Notes: generated by a model from the letters alone, not told the origin. 52,158 nt of DNA from Streptococcus taonis (GCF_029948085.1 NZ_JARZZP010000016.1:1-52158); one strand, 5' to 3'; counted from the stretch's first letter, positions 1-9,481 are shown. A program made the numbers and translations.

Positions 1-74
1 TACCTCTATTATACGACTTTACACAAAGAAAAGCCCTTAGAAACTTGACTTCCAAGGACTTTGTCTTCAATCTG

Positions 75-98
75 AGAGACGGTTTGCCGTCTCTTTTT
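75..98 (+). terminator. Rho-independent terminator of an upstream gene
   Basis: A short GC-rich inverted repeat (AGAGACGG/CCGTCTCT with a three- to four-base loop) runs straight into a T tract. It closes a transcript entering from before the window. No gene is recognised in the first 74 bases. Confidence 0.75.
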
Positions 99-113
99 CT
101 GTAAGCAGTTTCC

Positions 114-142
114 TTGACATCTTGTTTGTTTTACGTTATCAT
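114..142 (+). promoter_or_regulatory. Promoter of the TPP-riboswitch operon
   Basis: A perfect TTGACA (114-119) is followed after 17 bases by TATCAT (137-142). Transcription would begin near 149, just ahead of the TPP aptamer. Confidence 0.7.
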
Positions 143-157
143 ATGTCCATATAATAT

Positions 158-245
<88 letters not shown>

Positions 246-256
246 CGAATCATGCA

Positions 257-290
257 CCTTTTTCATATATGAAAGAGGTTTTTCTTTTTT
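257..290 (+). terminator. Riboswitch expression-platform terminator
   Basis: A hairpin of about ten pairs (257-278) is followed by a T-rich tract (279-290). It lies between the TPP aptamer and the first start codon at 326, the expected position of a ligand-controlled intrinsic terminator. That the aptamer switches this hairpin is inferred from position. Confidence 0.7.
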
Positions 291-325
291 CATAAAGAAA
301 AACTGTAAATTAAAAGGAGGTTTTA

Positions 326-616
326 ATGAAAGCAAGCATTGCTTTACAAGTCCTGCCCCTGTCACAGGGGATTGACCGCATAGCTGTAATTGATAAGGTC
401 ATTGCTTATCTGCAAGCTCAAGAAGTGACCATGGTGGTGACACCATTTGAAACGGTCTTGGAGGGGGAGTTTGATGAGCTTATGCGCATTCTCAAAGAAG
501 CGTTAGAAGTGGCGGGGCAAGGAGCAGACAATGTTTTTGCCAATGTGAAAATAAATATAGGAGAGATTTTAAGCATCGATGAGAAACTTGAAAAGTATAA
601 TGAGACGGCATATTAG
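326..616 (+). CDS. Thiamine-binding / YkoF-MTH1187 family protein
   Basis: This 96-residue protein resembles the small MTH1187/YkoF (formerly DUF77) fold, whose members bind thiamine or its hydroxymethylpyrimidine part. The N-terminal strand (ALQVLPL), the central VTPFETVLEGEFDE segment and a second strand containing FANVKINIG fit that ferredoxin-like family. A strong ribosome site (AGGAGG) lies upstream of the ATG. It is the first gene after the TPP riboswitch and overlaps the ABC permease gene by 38 bases. It probably assists the importer as a cytoplasmic or accessory thiamine-binding component. The exact ligand cannot be read from sequence. Confidence 0.82.
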   Translation: MKASIALQVLPLSQGIDRIAVIDKVIAYLQAQEVTMVVTPFETVLEGEFDELMRILKEALEVAGQGADNVFANVKINIGEILSIDEKLEKYNETAY

Positions 617-1337
617 TCTGCTAGGATTTTTGGGTGTCTTATCTCTTTGGCAGGTGGCGGGATTCTTAAAACTCTTACCAAAGTTCATCTTGCCGACACC
701 ACTTGAAATCCTCCAGTCTTTTGTTCGTGACAGAGAATTTCTCTGGTACCATAGTTGGGCAACCTTGAGAGTAGCTTTGCTAGGTTTAGTGTTGGGAGTC
801 TTGATAGCCTGTATCATGGCTGTTCTTATGGATAGTTTGGGCTGGCTCAATGACTTGATTTATCCTATGATGGTAGTTGTCCAGACCATACCGACCATTG
901 CCATAGCACCCATTCTAGTTTTATGGCTGGGGTATGGGATTTTGCCCAAGATTGTCTTGATTATCTTGACGACAACCTTCCCGATTATTGTCAGTATTCT
1001 AGATGGATTTAGGCATTGTGATAAGGATATGCTGACCTTATTTAGTCTGATGCGAGCCAATCCTTGGCAAATCCTTTGGCATTTTAAGATCCCGGTTAGC
1101 CTGCCCTACTTTTATGCAGGTCTGAGGGTTAGTGTTTCCTACGCCTTTATCACAACAGTGGTATCTGAGTGGTTGGGAGGCTTTGAAGGACTAGGTGTCT
1201 ATATGATTCAGTCCAAGAAACTGTTTCAGTATGATACCATGTTTGCCATTATTATTTTGGTATCGCTGATCAGCCTTTTGGGTATGAAGTTGGTTGATAT
1301 TAGTGAAAAATATGTGATTAAATGGAAACGTGCTTAA
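579..1337 (+). CDS. thiX: ABC transporter permease, thiamine/precursor importer
   Basis: A 252-residue inner-membrane permease of the BinPT (SsuC/TauC/ThiX-like) family. Several hydrophobic helices are visible. The cytoplasmic coupling loop (about residues 145-170, with R and G near MRANPWQILWHFKIP) should contact the ATPase. The start at 579 overlaps the preceding gene by 38 bases, suggesting translational coupling. An alternative ATG at 600 would shorten it by seven residues, and neither has a clear ribosome site. With the lipoprotein and ATPase that follow it forms a complete importer under TPP control. Confidence 0.88.
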   Translation: MRNLKSIMRRHISLLGFLGVLSLWQVAGFLKLLPKFILPTPLEILQSFVRDREFLWYHSWATLRVALLGLVLGVLIACIMAVLMDSLGWLNDLIYPMMVVVQTIPTIAIAPILVLWLGYGILPKIVLIILTTTFPIIVSILDGFRHCDKDMLTLFSLMRANPWQILWHFKIPVSLPYFYAGLRVSVSYAFITTVVSEWLGGFEGLGVYMIQSKKLFQYDTMFAIIILVSLISLLGMKLVDISEKYVIKWKRA

Positions 1338-1374
1338 AATAGAGCGTTTTGGAAAAAGAAAAGAGGAAATAAAA

Positions 1375-2382
1375 ATGAAGAAAACATGGAAAGTGTTTTT
1401 AACGATTGTAACAGCTTTTGTAGCTATTTTGCTTGTGGCCTGCGGCCAAGGAACTGCTTCTAAGGATAACAAAGAAGCAGAACTCAAAAAAATTGACTTT
1501 ATCCTAGACTGGACACCAAATACCAACCATACAGGGCTTTATGTAGCCAAAGAAAAAGGTTATTTCAAGGAAGCTGGGGTGGATGTTGACTTGAAATTGC
1601 CACCAGAAGAAAGCTCATCAGACTTAGTTATCAATGGCAAGGCGCCGTTTGCTATCTATTTCCAAGACTACATGGCTAAGAAATTGGAAAAAGGAGCAGG
1701 CATTACCGCCGTTGCAGCGATTGTAGAGCATAATACATCAGGGATCATCTCTCGTAAGTCTGACAATATCAACAGTCCAAAAGACTTGGTTGGTAAGAAA
1801 TACGGAACTTGGAATGACCCAACTGAGCTTGCTATGCTGAAAACCTTGGTAGAATCTCAGGGTGGAGACTTTGAGAAGGTCGAAAAAGTACCAAACAACG
1901 ACTCAAACTCAATCACACCGATTGCCAATGGCGTTTTTGATGCTGCCTGGATTTATTATGGTTGGGATGGACTTCTTGCAAAATCGCAAGGTGTGGATGC
2001 CAACTTTATGTACTTGAAAGATTATGTCAAGGAGTTTGACTACTACTCACCAGTTATCATCGCTAACAACGATTATCTCAAGGACAACAAAGAAGAAGCT
2101 CGCAAAGTCATCCAAGCCATCAAAAAAGGCTACCAATATGCTATGGAGCACCCAGAAGAAGCTGCAGATATCCTCATTAAGAATGCCCCTGAACTCAAGG
2201 ATAAACGTGACTTTGTCATCGAATCTCAGAAATACTTGTCAAAAGAATACGCAAGCGACAAGGACAAATGGGGACAATTTGATGCGGACCGCTGGAATGC
2301 CTTCTACAAATGGGATAAGGAAAATGGAATCCTCAAGGAAGACTTGACTGATAAAGGATTTACCAACGAATTTGTAAAATAA
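1375..2382 (+). CDS. thiY: ABC transporter substrate-binding lipoprotein (NMT1/THI5-like)
   Basis: A 335-residue lipoprotein that presents substrate to the ABC permease. The first 23 residues form a Lys-rich n-region, a hydrophobic core and a lipobox ending LLVACG, so the Cys should be lipidated. The mature part has the NMT1/THI5-like signature (DFILDWTPNTNHTGLYVAKEKG) found in binding proteins for the pyrimidine precursor of thiamine. The ATG at 1375 was chosen over a start at 1330 because GAGGAAAT lies just before it and it begins the signal peptide. Its stop overlaps the ATPase start as TAATG. Confidence 0.92.
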   Translation: MKKTWKVFLTIVTAFVAILLVACGQGTASKDNKEAELKKIDFILDWTPNTNHTGLYVAKEKGYFKEAGVDVDLKLPPEESSSDLVINGKAPFAIYFQDYMAKKLEKGAGITAVAAIVEHNTSGIISRKSDNINSPKDLVGKKYGTWNDPTELAMLKTLVESQGGDFEKVEKVPNNDSNSITPIANGVFDAAWIYYGWDGLLAKSQGVDANFMYLKDYVKEFDYYSPVIIANNDYLKDNKEEARKVIQAIKKGYQYAMEHPEEAADILIKNAPELKDKRDFVIESQKYLSKEYASDKDKWGQFDADRWNAFYKWDKENGILKEDLTDKGFTNEFVK

Positions 2383-3110
2383 TGACAGAAATTAGACTAG
2401 AACACGTAAGCTATGCCTACGACAATGAAAAGATTTTAGAGGATATCAACCTAGAAGTGACTTCAGGTGAGGTGGTCTCTATCCTAGGACCCAGTGGTGT
2501 AGGAAAGACCACACTCTTTAACCTGATTGCAGGCATTTTAGAAGTCCAGTCAGGACGAATCATTCTTGACGGAGAGGAAAATCCCAAGGGGCGCGTGAGT
2601 TATATGCTACAAAAGGATCTGCTCCTGGAGCACAAGACTGTGCTAGGAAATATCATCTTGCCCCTCTTGATCCAAAAGGTGGATAAGGCAGAAGCCATTG
2701 CCCGTGCAGATGAAATCCTTGCTACCTTTCAGTTGACGGCTGTACGGGACAAGTATCCTCATGAGCTTAGTGGCGGGATGCGCCAGCGTGTGGCCTTACT
2801 TCGCACTTACCTATTTGGGCACAAGCTCTTTCTTTTAGATGAGGCCTTTAGTGCCTTGGATGAGATGACCAAAATGGAGCTTCATGCCTGGTATCTTGAT
2901 ATTCATAAACAGCTAGGCCTGACGACACTCATCATTACGCATAGTATCGAGGAGGCCCTTAACCTTAGCAATCGTATCTATATCTTGAAAAATCGCCCTG
3001 GGCAGATTGTTTCAGAAATTGAACTAGATTGGTCTGAAGACGAGGACAAGGAAGTCCAAAAGATTGCCTACAAACGTCAAATCTTGGCAGAATTAGGCTT
3101 AGATAAGTAG
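2382..3110 (+). CDS. thiZ: ABC transporter ATP-binding protein, thiamine/precursor importer
   Basis: A 242-residue ABC ATPase of the nitrate/taurine-type import family that powers the adjacent permease. Walker A (GPSGVGKTT, about residues 36-44), the LSGGMRQR signature, Walker B (LFLLDEAFSALDE) and the switch His in ITHSIEEAL are all intact. It starts on the last base of the lipoprotein stop codon (TAATG), the usual sign of coupled translation. It closes the riboswitch operon and is followed by a terminator. Confidence 0.93.
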   Translation: MTEIRLEHVSYAYDNEKILEDINLEVTSGEVVSILGPSGVGKTTLFNLIAGILEVQSGRIILDGEENPKGRVSYMLQKDLLLEHKTVLGNIILPLLIQKVDKAEAIARADEILATFQLTAVRDKYPHELSGGMRQRVALLRTYLFGHKLFLLDEAFSALDEMTKMELHAWYLDIHKQLGLTTLIITHSIEEALNLSNRIYILKNRPGQIVSEIELDWSEDEDKEVQKIAYKRQILAELGLDK

Positions 3111-3117
3111 AAAGATA

Positions 3118-3160
3118 GGGAGTTGGTGAGGATTATTCATTACCAGCCCCTTTTTCTTTT
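3118..3160 (+). terminator. Terminator of the thiamine importer operon
   Basis: An imperfect hairpin (GGG and TTGGTG pairing with TACCAG and CCC, with a small internal loop) runs into ten pyrimidines, nine of them T. Confidence 0.6.
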
Positions 3161-3179
3161 AAAAATGAAAAAATTTCGG

Positions 3180-3202
3180 TATAATAGTCAAAGATAGTCA
3201 AG
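3180..3202 (+). promoter_or_regulatory. -10 box and CtsR operator of ctsR-clpC
   Basis: TATAAT (3180-3185) is followed at once by the heptad direct repeat AGTCAAA-GAT-AGTCAAG (3186-3202). This matches the known CtsR operator (RGTCAAA, three bases, RGTCAAA) in all but the last base. The operator covers the transcription start, so CtsR would repress its own operon and release it on heat or protein stress. No good -35 is visible. Confidence 0.85.
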
Positions 3203-3225
3203 GTTTAAAGAGAGGTGGGTTTGTT

Positions 3226-3684
3226 ATGAGACTTAAAAATACATCAGATCATATTGAGGCCTACATCAAGGCAATTTTAGATCAATCTGGTATTGTGGAG
3301 TTGCAACGGAGTCAGTTGGCAGATACTTTCCAGGTTGTTCCTAGTCAGATTAACTATGTGATTAAGACTCGTTTTACAGAAAGCAGGGGATACTTGGTTG
3401 AAAGTAAGCGTGGTGGTGGTGGCTACATTCGTATAGGTCGGATTGAATTCTCAAACCACCATGAAATGCTTCGCGATTTACTGTATTCGGTGGGCGAAGA
3501 AGTTAGCCTAGCTATCTTTGAAGATGTTTTAAGACTCTTGTTTGAGCAGGATTTGGTGACTCGTCAGGAGATGAATCTATTATTAGCGATGGCGACAGAC
3601 CGAGTTCTAGGTGAGGATGCCAATCTTATCCGTGCCAATATGCTCCGACAGTTATTACAAGAGGTAGATAGAAAAGGAAAATAG
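3226..3684 (+). CDS. ctsR: CtsR, class III heat-shock repressor
   Basis: This 152-residue winged-helix repressor controls clp genes in low-GC Gram-positives. The N-terminal helix-turn-helix (about residues 20-50: QRSQLADTFQVVPSQINYVIKTRF) and the glycine-rich wing (RGGGGYIRI, about 62-70) that senses heat are both intact. A CtsR operator precedes it, so it is autoregulated. It lies six bases upstream of clpC, the usual pairing. Unlike the Bacillus operon there are no mcsA/mcsB genes between them, as is normal in streptococci. Confidence 0.96.
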   Translation: MRLKNTSDHIEAYIKAILDQSGIVELQRSQLADTFQVVPSQINYVIKTRFTESRGYLVESKRGGGGYIRIGRIEFSNHHEMLRDLLYSVGEEVSLAIFEDVLRLLFEQDLVTRQEMNLLLAMATDRVLGEDANLIRANMLRQLLQEVDRKGK

Positions 3685-3690
3685 AACTAA

Positions 3691-6123
3691 ATGAAATATT
3701 CAAAAGCATTGAAAGAATGTATAGACAGTGCCTTTCTGGTCGCAAGTCATTTTGGGGCAGAATACCTAGAGTCTTGGCACCTATTGATTGCTATGGCCAA
3801 TCATAGTTACAGTGTAGCTGGGGCGACTTTAAACGAATTTCCTTATGAGATTGATCGCCTGGAGGAAGTTGCTGTAGAGCTGACTGAAACAAAGTATAGC
3901 GATAAGGAAAATTATCAGGAGTTGCCTTTTTCACACCGTTTGAAGGTATTGTTGTTGGAAGCAGAGCACGTTGCTTCTGTCGTTCATGCCAAGGTATTAG
4001 GAACAGAGCACGTGCTTTATGCTATCTTACATGATGGCAATGCCTTGGCTACTCGTATTCTAGAAAAAGCGGGATTTTCTTACGAAGATCAGAAGGATCA
4101 GGTCAAGATTGCTGGACTTCGTCGTAGTCTTGAAGCGCGTGCTGGTTGGACTAGAGATGATTTGAAGGCCCTTCGTCAACGCCATCGTACGGTAGCGGAC
4201 AAGCAAAATTCTATGGCTAATATGATGGGCATGCCACAGACCCCAAGTGGAGGTTTGGAGGATTATACGCATGACCTTACGGAGCAAGCCCGTTCAGGCA
4301 AATTGGAACCAGTCATCGGTCGTGACCAAGAAATCTCTCGTATGATTCAAATCTTGAGTCGTAAGACCAAAAATAATCCTGTCCTGGTTGGAGATGCGGG
4401 TGTGGGTAAAACAGCTTTGGCACTTGGTCTTGCGCAACGTATTGCCAATGGAGATGTTCCAGCTGAAATGGCTAAGATGCGAGTTTTAGAGCTTGACTTG
4501 ATGAATGTTGTTGCTGGGACTCGTTTCCGTGGTGATTTTGAAGAACGTATGAACAATATCATCAAAGATATTGAGGAAGATGGCCAGGTCATCCTCTTTA
4601 TCGATGAGCTTCATACCATTATGGGTTCAGGAAGTGGGATTGATTCGACCTTGGATGCGGCCAATATCCTGAAACCTGCCTTGGCACGTGGAACTCTGAG
4701 AACTGTCGGTGCGACTACTCAGGAAGAGTATCAAAAGCACATCGAAAAAGACGCAGCCCTTTCTCGTCGCTTTGCAAAGGTGATGATTGAGGAGCCAAGC
4801 TTAGCAGATAGTATGGCTATTTTGCAGGGCTTGAAAGCAACTTATGAGAAGCACCACCATGTCCAAATTACAGACGATGCAGTCGAAACAGCTGTCAAAA
4901 TGGCACATCGTTATTTGACGAGTCGTCATTTGCCAGACTCAGCAATTGATCTTTTGGATGAAGCGGCAGCAACAGTGCAAAATAAATCGAAACACGCTAA
5001 ACAAGAAGAGTCAGGTTTAACACCAGCTGATAAGGCCTTGATGGATGGCAAATGGAAGCAAGCAGCTCAGCTCATTGCAAAAGAACAGGAAATACCTGTT
5101 TATAAAGATGTAGTAGAAGAATCTGATATTTTGATCACCTTGAGTCGCTTGTCAGGTATCCCAGTTCAAAAACTTACCCAAACGGATGCCAAGAAATACT
5201 TGAATCTGGAAGCTGAACTGCACAAACGTGTCATCGGTCAAGATCAAGCTGTTTCAAGCATTAGCCGTGCCATTCGCCGCAATCAGTCAGGGATTCGCAG
5301 TCATAAGCGTCCGATTGGTTCCTTTATGTTCCTAGGACCTACGGGTGTCGGAAAGACCGAATTGGCCAAGGCTCTAGCAGAAGTTCTCTTTGATGATGAA
5401 TCAGCCCTTATCCGCTTTGATATGAGTGAGTATATGGAGAAATTCGCGGCCAGCCGTCTTAACGGAGCTCCTCCAGGTTATGTAGGTTACGAAGAAGGCG
5501 GAGAGTTGACTGAGAAGGTTCGCAATAAACCTTACTCAGTTCTGCTCTTTGACGAGGTTGAAAAGGCTCACCCAGACATCTTTAATGTGCTTTTACAGGT
5601 TTTGGATGATGGTGTCTTGACGGACAGTAAAGGTCGCAAGGTTGACTTCTCTAATACCATTATCATCATGACGTCAAACCTTGGTGCGACAGCCCTTCGT
5701 GATGATAAAACAGTTGGATTTGGAGCTAAGGATATTCGTTTTGACCAAGAAAATATGGAAAAACGTATGTTTGAGGAGCTGAAAAAGGCTTATCGTCCAG
5801 AGTTTATCAACCGTATTGATGAGAAGGTAGTCTTCCATAGCTTGTCAAGTCAAGATATGCAGGAAGTAGTTAAGATTATGGTCAAACCATTGATTGCAAG
5901 CCTGGCAGAAAAAGGAATTGACTTGAAACTCCAAGCATCTGCCCTTAAACTTCTAGCTCAGCAAGGCTATGATCCAGAGATGGGGGCTCGTCCACTTCGT
6001 AGAACTTTGCAAACGGAAGTGGAAGACAAACTTGCAGAGCTTCTTCTTAAAGGTGAATTGGAAGCTGGCAAGACTCTGAAAATTGGTGTTAAAGCTGGTC
6101 AATTAAAATTTGAAATTGTTTAA
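3691..6123 (+). CDS. clpC: ClpC, AAA+ unfoldase of the Clp protease
   Basis: A full-length 810-residue Hsp100 ATPase that unfolds substrates and feeds ClpP. In order it has the paired-helix Clp N domain (about 1-145), D1 with Walker [10 protein letters not shown] (near 234) and Walker B ILFIDELH (near 301), a linker, and D2 with Walker [10 protein letters not shown] (near 550) and [10 protein letters not shown]. The C-terminal D2 small domain ([13 protein letters not shown]) is complete. It is co-transcribed with ctsR from a CtsR-controlled promoter and ends at a strong terminator. Confidence 0.97.
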   Translation: MKYSKALKECIDSAFLVASHFGAEYLESWHLLIAMANHSYSVAGATLNEFPYEIDRLEEVAVELTETKYSDKENYQELPFSHRLKVLLLEAEHVASVVHAKVLGTEHVLYAILHDGNALATRILEKAGFSYEDQKDQVKIAGLRRSLEARAGWTRDDLKALRQRHRTVADKQNSMANMMGMPQTPSGGLEDYTHDLTEQARSGKLEPVIGRDQEISRMIQILSRKTKNNPVLVGDAGVGKTALALGLAQRIANGDVPAEMAKMRVLELDLMNVVAGTRFRGDFEERMNNIIKDIEEDGQVILFIDELHTIMGSGSGIDSTLDAANILKPALARGTLRTVGATTQEEYQKHIEKDAALSRRFAKVMIEEPSLADSMAILQGLKATYEKHHHVQITDDAVETAVKMAHRYLTSRHLPDSAIDLLDEAAATVQNKSKHAKQEESGLTPADKALMDGKWKQAAQLIAKEQEIPVYKDVVEESDILITLSRLSGIPVQKLTQTDAKKYLNLEAELHKRVIGQDQAVSSISRAIRRNQSGIRSHKRPIGSFMFLGPTGVGKTELAKALAEVLFDDESALIRFDMSEYMEKFAASRLNGAPPGYVGYEEGGELTEKVRNKPYSVLLFDEVEKAHPDIFNVLLQVLDDGVLTDSKGRKVDFSNTIIIMTSNLGATALRDDKTVGFGAKDIRFDQENMEKRMFEELKKAYRPEFINRIDEKVVFHSLSSQDMQEVVKIMVKPLIASLAEKGIDLKLQASALKLLAQQGYDPEMGARPLRRTLQTEVEDKLAELLLKGELEAGKTLKIGVKAGQLKFEIV

Positions 6124-6129
6124 AAATGT

Positions 6130-6162
6130 GAGGTTGGAACAGATTGTTTCAGCCTCTTTTTT
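6130..6162 (+). terminator. Terminator of ctsR-clpC
   Basis: An 11-bp stem (6130-6140 with 6146-6156, two G-U pairs) is followed by six T. The remaining bases up to the next promoter at 6306 show nothing recognisable. Confidence 0.85.
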
Positions 6163-6305
6163 GAAAAGTTGTTGCCCAAATAGCTACTTGGATTGTGCAT
6201 TTATTTTAAGGATTTCAAAACAGAATTCTCCTGATCAGGTTTTGCATATCAAGTAAAAAAATCTTATCATGTAGCAATGTTTTTATAAAAAATAATAAAA
6301 AAGTG

Positions 6306-6334
6306 TTGACAAAGACAGAAGGATGAATTATAAT
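6306..6334 (+). promoter_or_regulatory. Promoter of the nadR-pnuC operon
   Basis: A perfect TTGACA (6306-6311) and perfect TATAAT (6329-6334) are separated by 17 bases. No clear palindromic operator is visible around it. Confidence 0.85.
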
Positions 6335-6370
6335 AAAAAATATAAAAAGTTATAAAAAGGTTGAACAGAT

Positions 6371-7429
6371 ATGAAAAAGAGTATAGCGGTGGTTTTTGGC
6401 ACCTTTGCTCCCTTACATCAAGGGCATATTGATTTAATCCAAAGAGCAAAACGTCAATGTGATGCTGTATGGGTGGTAGTTTCAGGTTATAAGGGGGATC
6501 GTGGTGAACAGGTAGGGCTTACACTACAAAAGAGATTTCGCTATATTCGTGAAGCTTTTCGAGATGATGAGTTGACCTCTGTTTGTAAACTTGACGAAAG
6601 CAATATTCCACGCTATCCGATGGGCTGGCAGGAGTGGTTGGATCAGATGTTGCAGGCCATTTCCTATGACCATACTAGTGAGGAGCTTATCTTTTTTGTA
6701 GGAGAGTCCGAATACCAACAAGAATTGTCAAAACGTGGTTTTGAGACTGTTCTACAGGAAAGAAAATTTGGAATTTCGGCTACCATGATTCGAGAAAATC
6801 CAAGTAAATATTGGAAATATATCGCTCAACCATTCCGCCGTCAGTTTACGAAAAAAGTGTTGATTATGGGAAGTGCTAGTAATGGGAAAACAACTCTAGC
6901 AAAGGATTTAGCTCGCTTCTATGATGCGCCAGTCAGTCTGGAATATGCTCGTGAGTATCAGATAAAAAATAATGTCCGAGATGATGAGCTTACCCCAAAA
7001 GATTATTATTACCTTCTTTTGGGCCAATATGACCAAACTTCCAAGTTAATCGATAGCAATGCCAATCGAGGCTTGGTCATTGCAGACACCAACTCATTGG
7101 TAACCAAGGGTTACTACGATTACTACATGGAAACTGAAGAGCAGGGGGACTTGTCCGTAGAAACCTTTGATAATCTCTTCGTTTCCATCTTAGCCAAGGA
7201 AAAGTGGGATTTAATCCTCTTTGTGCAACCTGTTGGCTCTTATGTCAATGATGGTTTTCGAGACATGACCATGGCAGAAGACCATATCCGTCATAGTTTT
7301 TCTCAGCATTTGGATATGATGAGGGAGCAATATCTGCCTACTATCCCTCATGTTTATCTAGCTGATGACTATCTAGGAAATTATGAAGCAGCAAAAGTAG
7401 CTATCGATGCTATTTACCAAGCAGATTAG
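6371..7429 (+). CDS. nadR: NadR-type NMN adenylyltransferase / ribosylnicotinamide kinase
   Basis: This 352-residue bifunctional enzyme would phosphorylate nicotinamide riboside to NMN and adenylate it to NAD. The N-terminal nucleotidyltransferase domain carries the FGTFAPLHQGHIDLI motif (about 9-23) and ISATMIRENP (ISxTxxR type, about 136-145). The C-terminal kinase domain starts with a P-loop, GSASNGKTT (about 166-174). It lacks the N-terminal DNA-binding domain of enterobacterial NadR, as is usual in Gram-positives, so a direct regulatory role is unlikely. The PnuC transporter gene follows after nine bases. Confidence 0.92.
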   Translation: MKKSIAVVFGTFAPLHQGHIDLIQRAKRQCDAVWVVVSGYKGDRGEQVGLTLQKRFRYIREAFRDDELTSVCKLDESNIPRYPMGWQEWLDQMLQAISYDHTSEELIFFVGESEYQQELSKRGFETVLQERKFGISATMIRENPSKYWKYIAQPFRRQFTKKVLIMGSASNGKTTLAKDLARFYDAPVSLEYAREYQIKNNVRDDELTPKDYYYLLLGQYDQTSKLIDSNANRGLVIADTNSLVTKGYYDYYMETEEQGDLSVETFDNLFVSILAKEKWDLILFVQPVGSYVNDGFRDMTMAEDHIRHSFSQHLDMMREQYLPTIPHVYLADDYLGNYEAAKVAIDAIYQAD

Positions 7430-7438
7430 GAGAAGAAA

Positions 7439-8215
7439 ATGAAAAAAATAACTGAAAAAATTACTCGATTTATCGCAAACTTTAAAAATGTTCACGCAGA
7501 AGCTCGTAAAATTGGTTTTGCAGGAGTTATGCGTTTGCTTTGGAAAGACCTCTTTGTGGGACGCAGTCTTTTCCAGTGGCTCTATTTGATTGTTTTATCA
7601 AGTGTCCCTCTTATTCTGGAGTTTACACAAAACACGGAAAGTCATGATTGGGTTGGCCTTTTGGCCTCTTGGACAGGGATTGTCTGCGTTATCTTGGTAG
7701 CTGAAGGTCGGGCAAGCAACTACCTTTTTGGAGCTATTAACTCTGCTATCTACTTGGTATTGGCCATGGATGCCACTTTCTATGGTGAAGTATTGACCAC
7801 AGTTTATTTCTTTGTGATGCAGCCTATTGGTCTCTATACTTGGTTGTCTAATCGGATCAATGAGCAAGGAAGACCAGAGGAGTCTCACTTTGAAGCTAAG
7901 AAACTCGGTCTGATTGATTGGCTCAAGTACTTGGCCTTGACTGCTATCATCTGGATTGGCATGGGATTAGCCTACCAAAGTATCAGCAGTGCTCGTCCTT
8001 TCCGTGACAGTGTTACCGATGCGACCAATGGTGTTGGTCAGCTCTTGATGACACGTCTTTACCGTGAGCAATGGATTTTCTGGATTGCAACCAATCTCTT
8101 TAGTATCTACCTCTGGTGGGGTGAAAATATCCATATCCAAGGGATGTACTGGGTCTACACCATCAATAGTCTAGTCGGTTGGTACCAATGGACTAAGGCT
8201 GTCAAGGAGGGATAA
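7439..8215 (+). CDS. pnuC: PnuC-type nicotinamide riboside transporter
   Basis: A 258-residue membrane protein of the PnuC family with about seven hydrophobic helices. The family facilitates uptake of nicotinamide riboside, which is trapped by phosphorylation. The C-terminal half has the typical aromatic-rich segments (WIATNLFSIYLWWGENIH and INSLVGWYQW). The kinase that would trap the substrate is encoded directly upstream and the Nudix protein starts one base after its stop, so the three genes form a compact salvage operon. Confidence 0.92.
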   Translation: MKKITEKITRFIANFKNVHAEARKIGFAGVMRLLWKDLFVGRSLFQWLYLIVLSSVPLILEFTQNTESHDWVGLLASWTGIVCVILVAEGRASNYLFGAINSAIYLVLAMDATFYGEVLTTVYFFVMQPIGLYTWLSNRINEQGRPEESHFEAKKLGLIDWLKYLALTAIIWIGMGLAYQSISSARPFRDSVTDATNGVGQLLMTRLYREQWIFWIATNLFSIYLWWGENIHIQGMYWVYTINSLVGWYQWTKAVKEG

Positions 8216-8216
8216 G

Positions 8217-8990
8217 ATGGCTGAAACGATAATCCCGGCTGGAATGACAGAGAGAGAATATTTTGAGATTCATGCGACTGAGAAGGAATTTTTAGACTGG
8301 TACTGCAAACAGGATCTTCCTCAGTATGAAAAACCGAGCGTGACGGTGGATATGGTAGCTTATTGCTTTGTGGAAGGGAAAATCAAACTCTTGCTGATTC
8401 GTCGCAAGGCTCATCCTTATCAAAACTGCTTGGCTCTGGTCGGTGGTTTTATGGATAAGAGTGAAGATGCAAGGCATGCTTGCCAGCGTGAGGTGCGAGA
8501 GGAGGTTAACCTCGACCTTCCTTTGGAAAAAATCGAACAGTTGATGACAGTGTCTACTCCAGGTCGTGATCCGCGGGGCTGGACGGTTACTATCGCCCAT
8601 TTGGTGTATCTACCTAGCCGCGCACTTGATCTCGTTCAAGCTGGAGATGATGCCAAGGATGTGGTTTTTGTCGATGTCGATTTTCAGACGGGCAAGTGCT
8701 TCTTAGAGGGACTAGAGCTGGGGGAGCAAGACTTCGCCTTTGACCATTATGCCATTATCCAAGAGTCTATTAAACGAATCCAAGGACGTCTTGACTGGAA
8801 TCCGACCTTCCTCTATCTGCTAGAGGAGAAATTCACTGTCTATGAAGGAACCGAATTAGTCAATCTCATCAACCCAGGACGACCAATCGTCAGCAATAAC
8901 TTTCTCGTAAAATACGGTGAATATGTAGAAGAAGTTGGGCTCAAACGAGTGCCTAAAAAGAAACCAAGAAAAACCTATCGATTAAAATAA
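8217..8990 (+). CDS. Nudix protein with C-terminal winged helix, NrtR-like
   Basis: A 257-residue protein with a Nudix domain (about 40-175) and a C-terminal winged-helix region (about 195-250), the arrangement of NrtR regulators of NAD metabolism and related ADP-ribose-type hydrolases. The Nudix box runs from GFMDKSE to REVREEVNL and keeps the catalytic REVxEE core, but the conserved Gly near its end is Asn. The Lys/Arg-rich tail (VPKKKPRKTYRLK) suits nucleic-acid contact. Its place in the nadR-pnuC operon supports a sensor or hydrolase role in NAD salvage. Whether it still hydrolyses or only regulates cannot be decided here. Confidence 0.8.
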   Translation: MAETIIPAGMTEREYFEIHATEKEFLDWYCKQDLPQYEKPSVTVDMVAYCFVEGKIKLLLIRRKAHPYQNCLALVGGFMDKSEDARHACQREVREEVNLDLPLEKIEQLMTVSTPGRDPRGWTVTIAHLVYLPSRALDLVQAGDDAKDVVFVDVDFQTGKCFLEGLELGEQDFAFDHYAIIQESIKRIQGRLDWNPTFLYLLEEKFTVYEGTELVNLINPGRPIVSNNFLVKYGEYVEEVGLKRVPKKKPRKTYRLK

Positions 8991-9157
8991 AAAGATTGGG
9001 GTTCGAAATCGATAGCCCAAGTCTTGGTTTCCTAGTTTCAGTCCTGAGAAGTTTCAACAAATCCGATGGCTGGTTGAGCTTGAGAATAGAGAAAATACAG
9101 TTTGTGTCAAAAGTCAATTCAGCTATCGTGTCAAAGACTTATTAGTCATAAAAAAAC

Positions 9158-9182
9158 GAGGTCGGGATTTTTTCCCGACCTC
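9158..9182. terminator. Bidirectional terminator between convergent genes
   Basis: A perfect stem (GAGGTCGGGA/TCCCGACCTC) is flanked by A's on the left and a T-rich run on the right. It can stop the + strand NAD operon and the minus-strand gene at 9190. The 165 bases before it (8991-9157) hold nothing recognisable. Confidence 0.85.
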
Positions 9183-9189
9183 TTGTTGT

Positions 9190-9420
9190 TTAAGGATGTT
9201 TATCTTTATTAGAATTGCTCATGATTCGAATGAATAAATCTTTGTATTTATATTTTAAATAATGTTCGTGTAAGTACATTAGAGACACATAAACAATCAT
9301 GAAAATAGTGGTTAAGTAGAACAAATCAAATGTGGTCTGGGCGTAGCGACTTGCAGACTGATAAGAGCAGAAAGCATCTAAAATCAACCAAGGAAGATAC
9401 TTGTAATATTTGCTTAACAT
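9190..9420 (-). CDS. Small membrane protein, unknown function
   Basis: A 76-residue protein, not recognised, with two hydrophobic segments (about 8-20 and 30-50) and a charged C-terminus (KYKYKDLFIRIMSNSNKDKHP), so probably a two-helix membrane protein with a basic cytosolic tail. The ATG at 9420 was chosen because a GGAGG lies about nine bases upstream of it. The longer frame beginning at 9468 starts upstream of the predicted transcription start. A good promoter and a terminator make it a one-gene unit. Confidence 0.65.
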   Translation of the reverse strand: MLSKYYKYLPWLILDAFCSYQSASRYAQTTFDLFYLTTIFMIVYVSLMYLHEHYLKYKYKDLFIRIMSNSNKDKHP

Positions 9421-9453
9421 AAGCCTACACCTCCAATATCCTATTTCAATTTT

Positions 9454-9481
9454 ATTATAGTCTTTCAAGAAAAAAATGCAA
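9454..9481 (-). promoter_or_regulatory. Promoter of the small membrane protein gene
   Basis: On the minus strand TTGCAT (9481-9476) is followed after 16 bases by a perfect TATAAT (9459-9454). The start of transcription would be near 9447. Confidence 0.7.
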
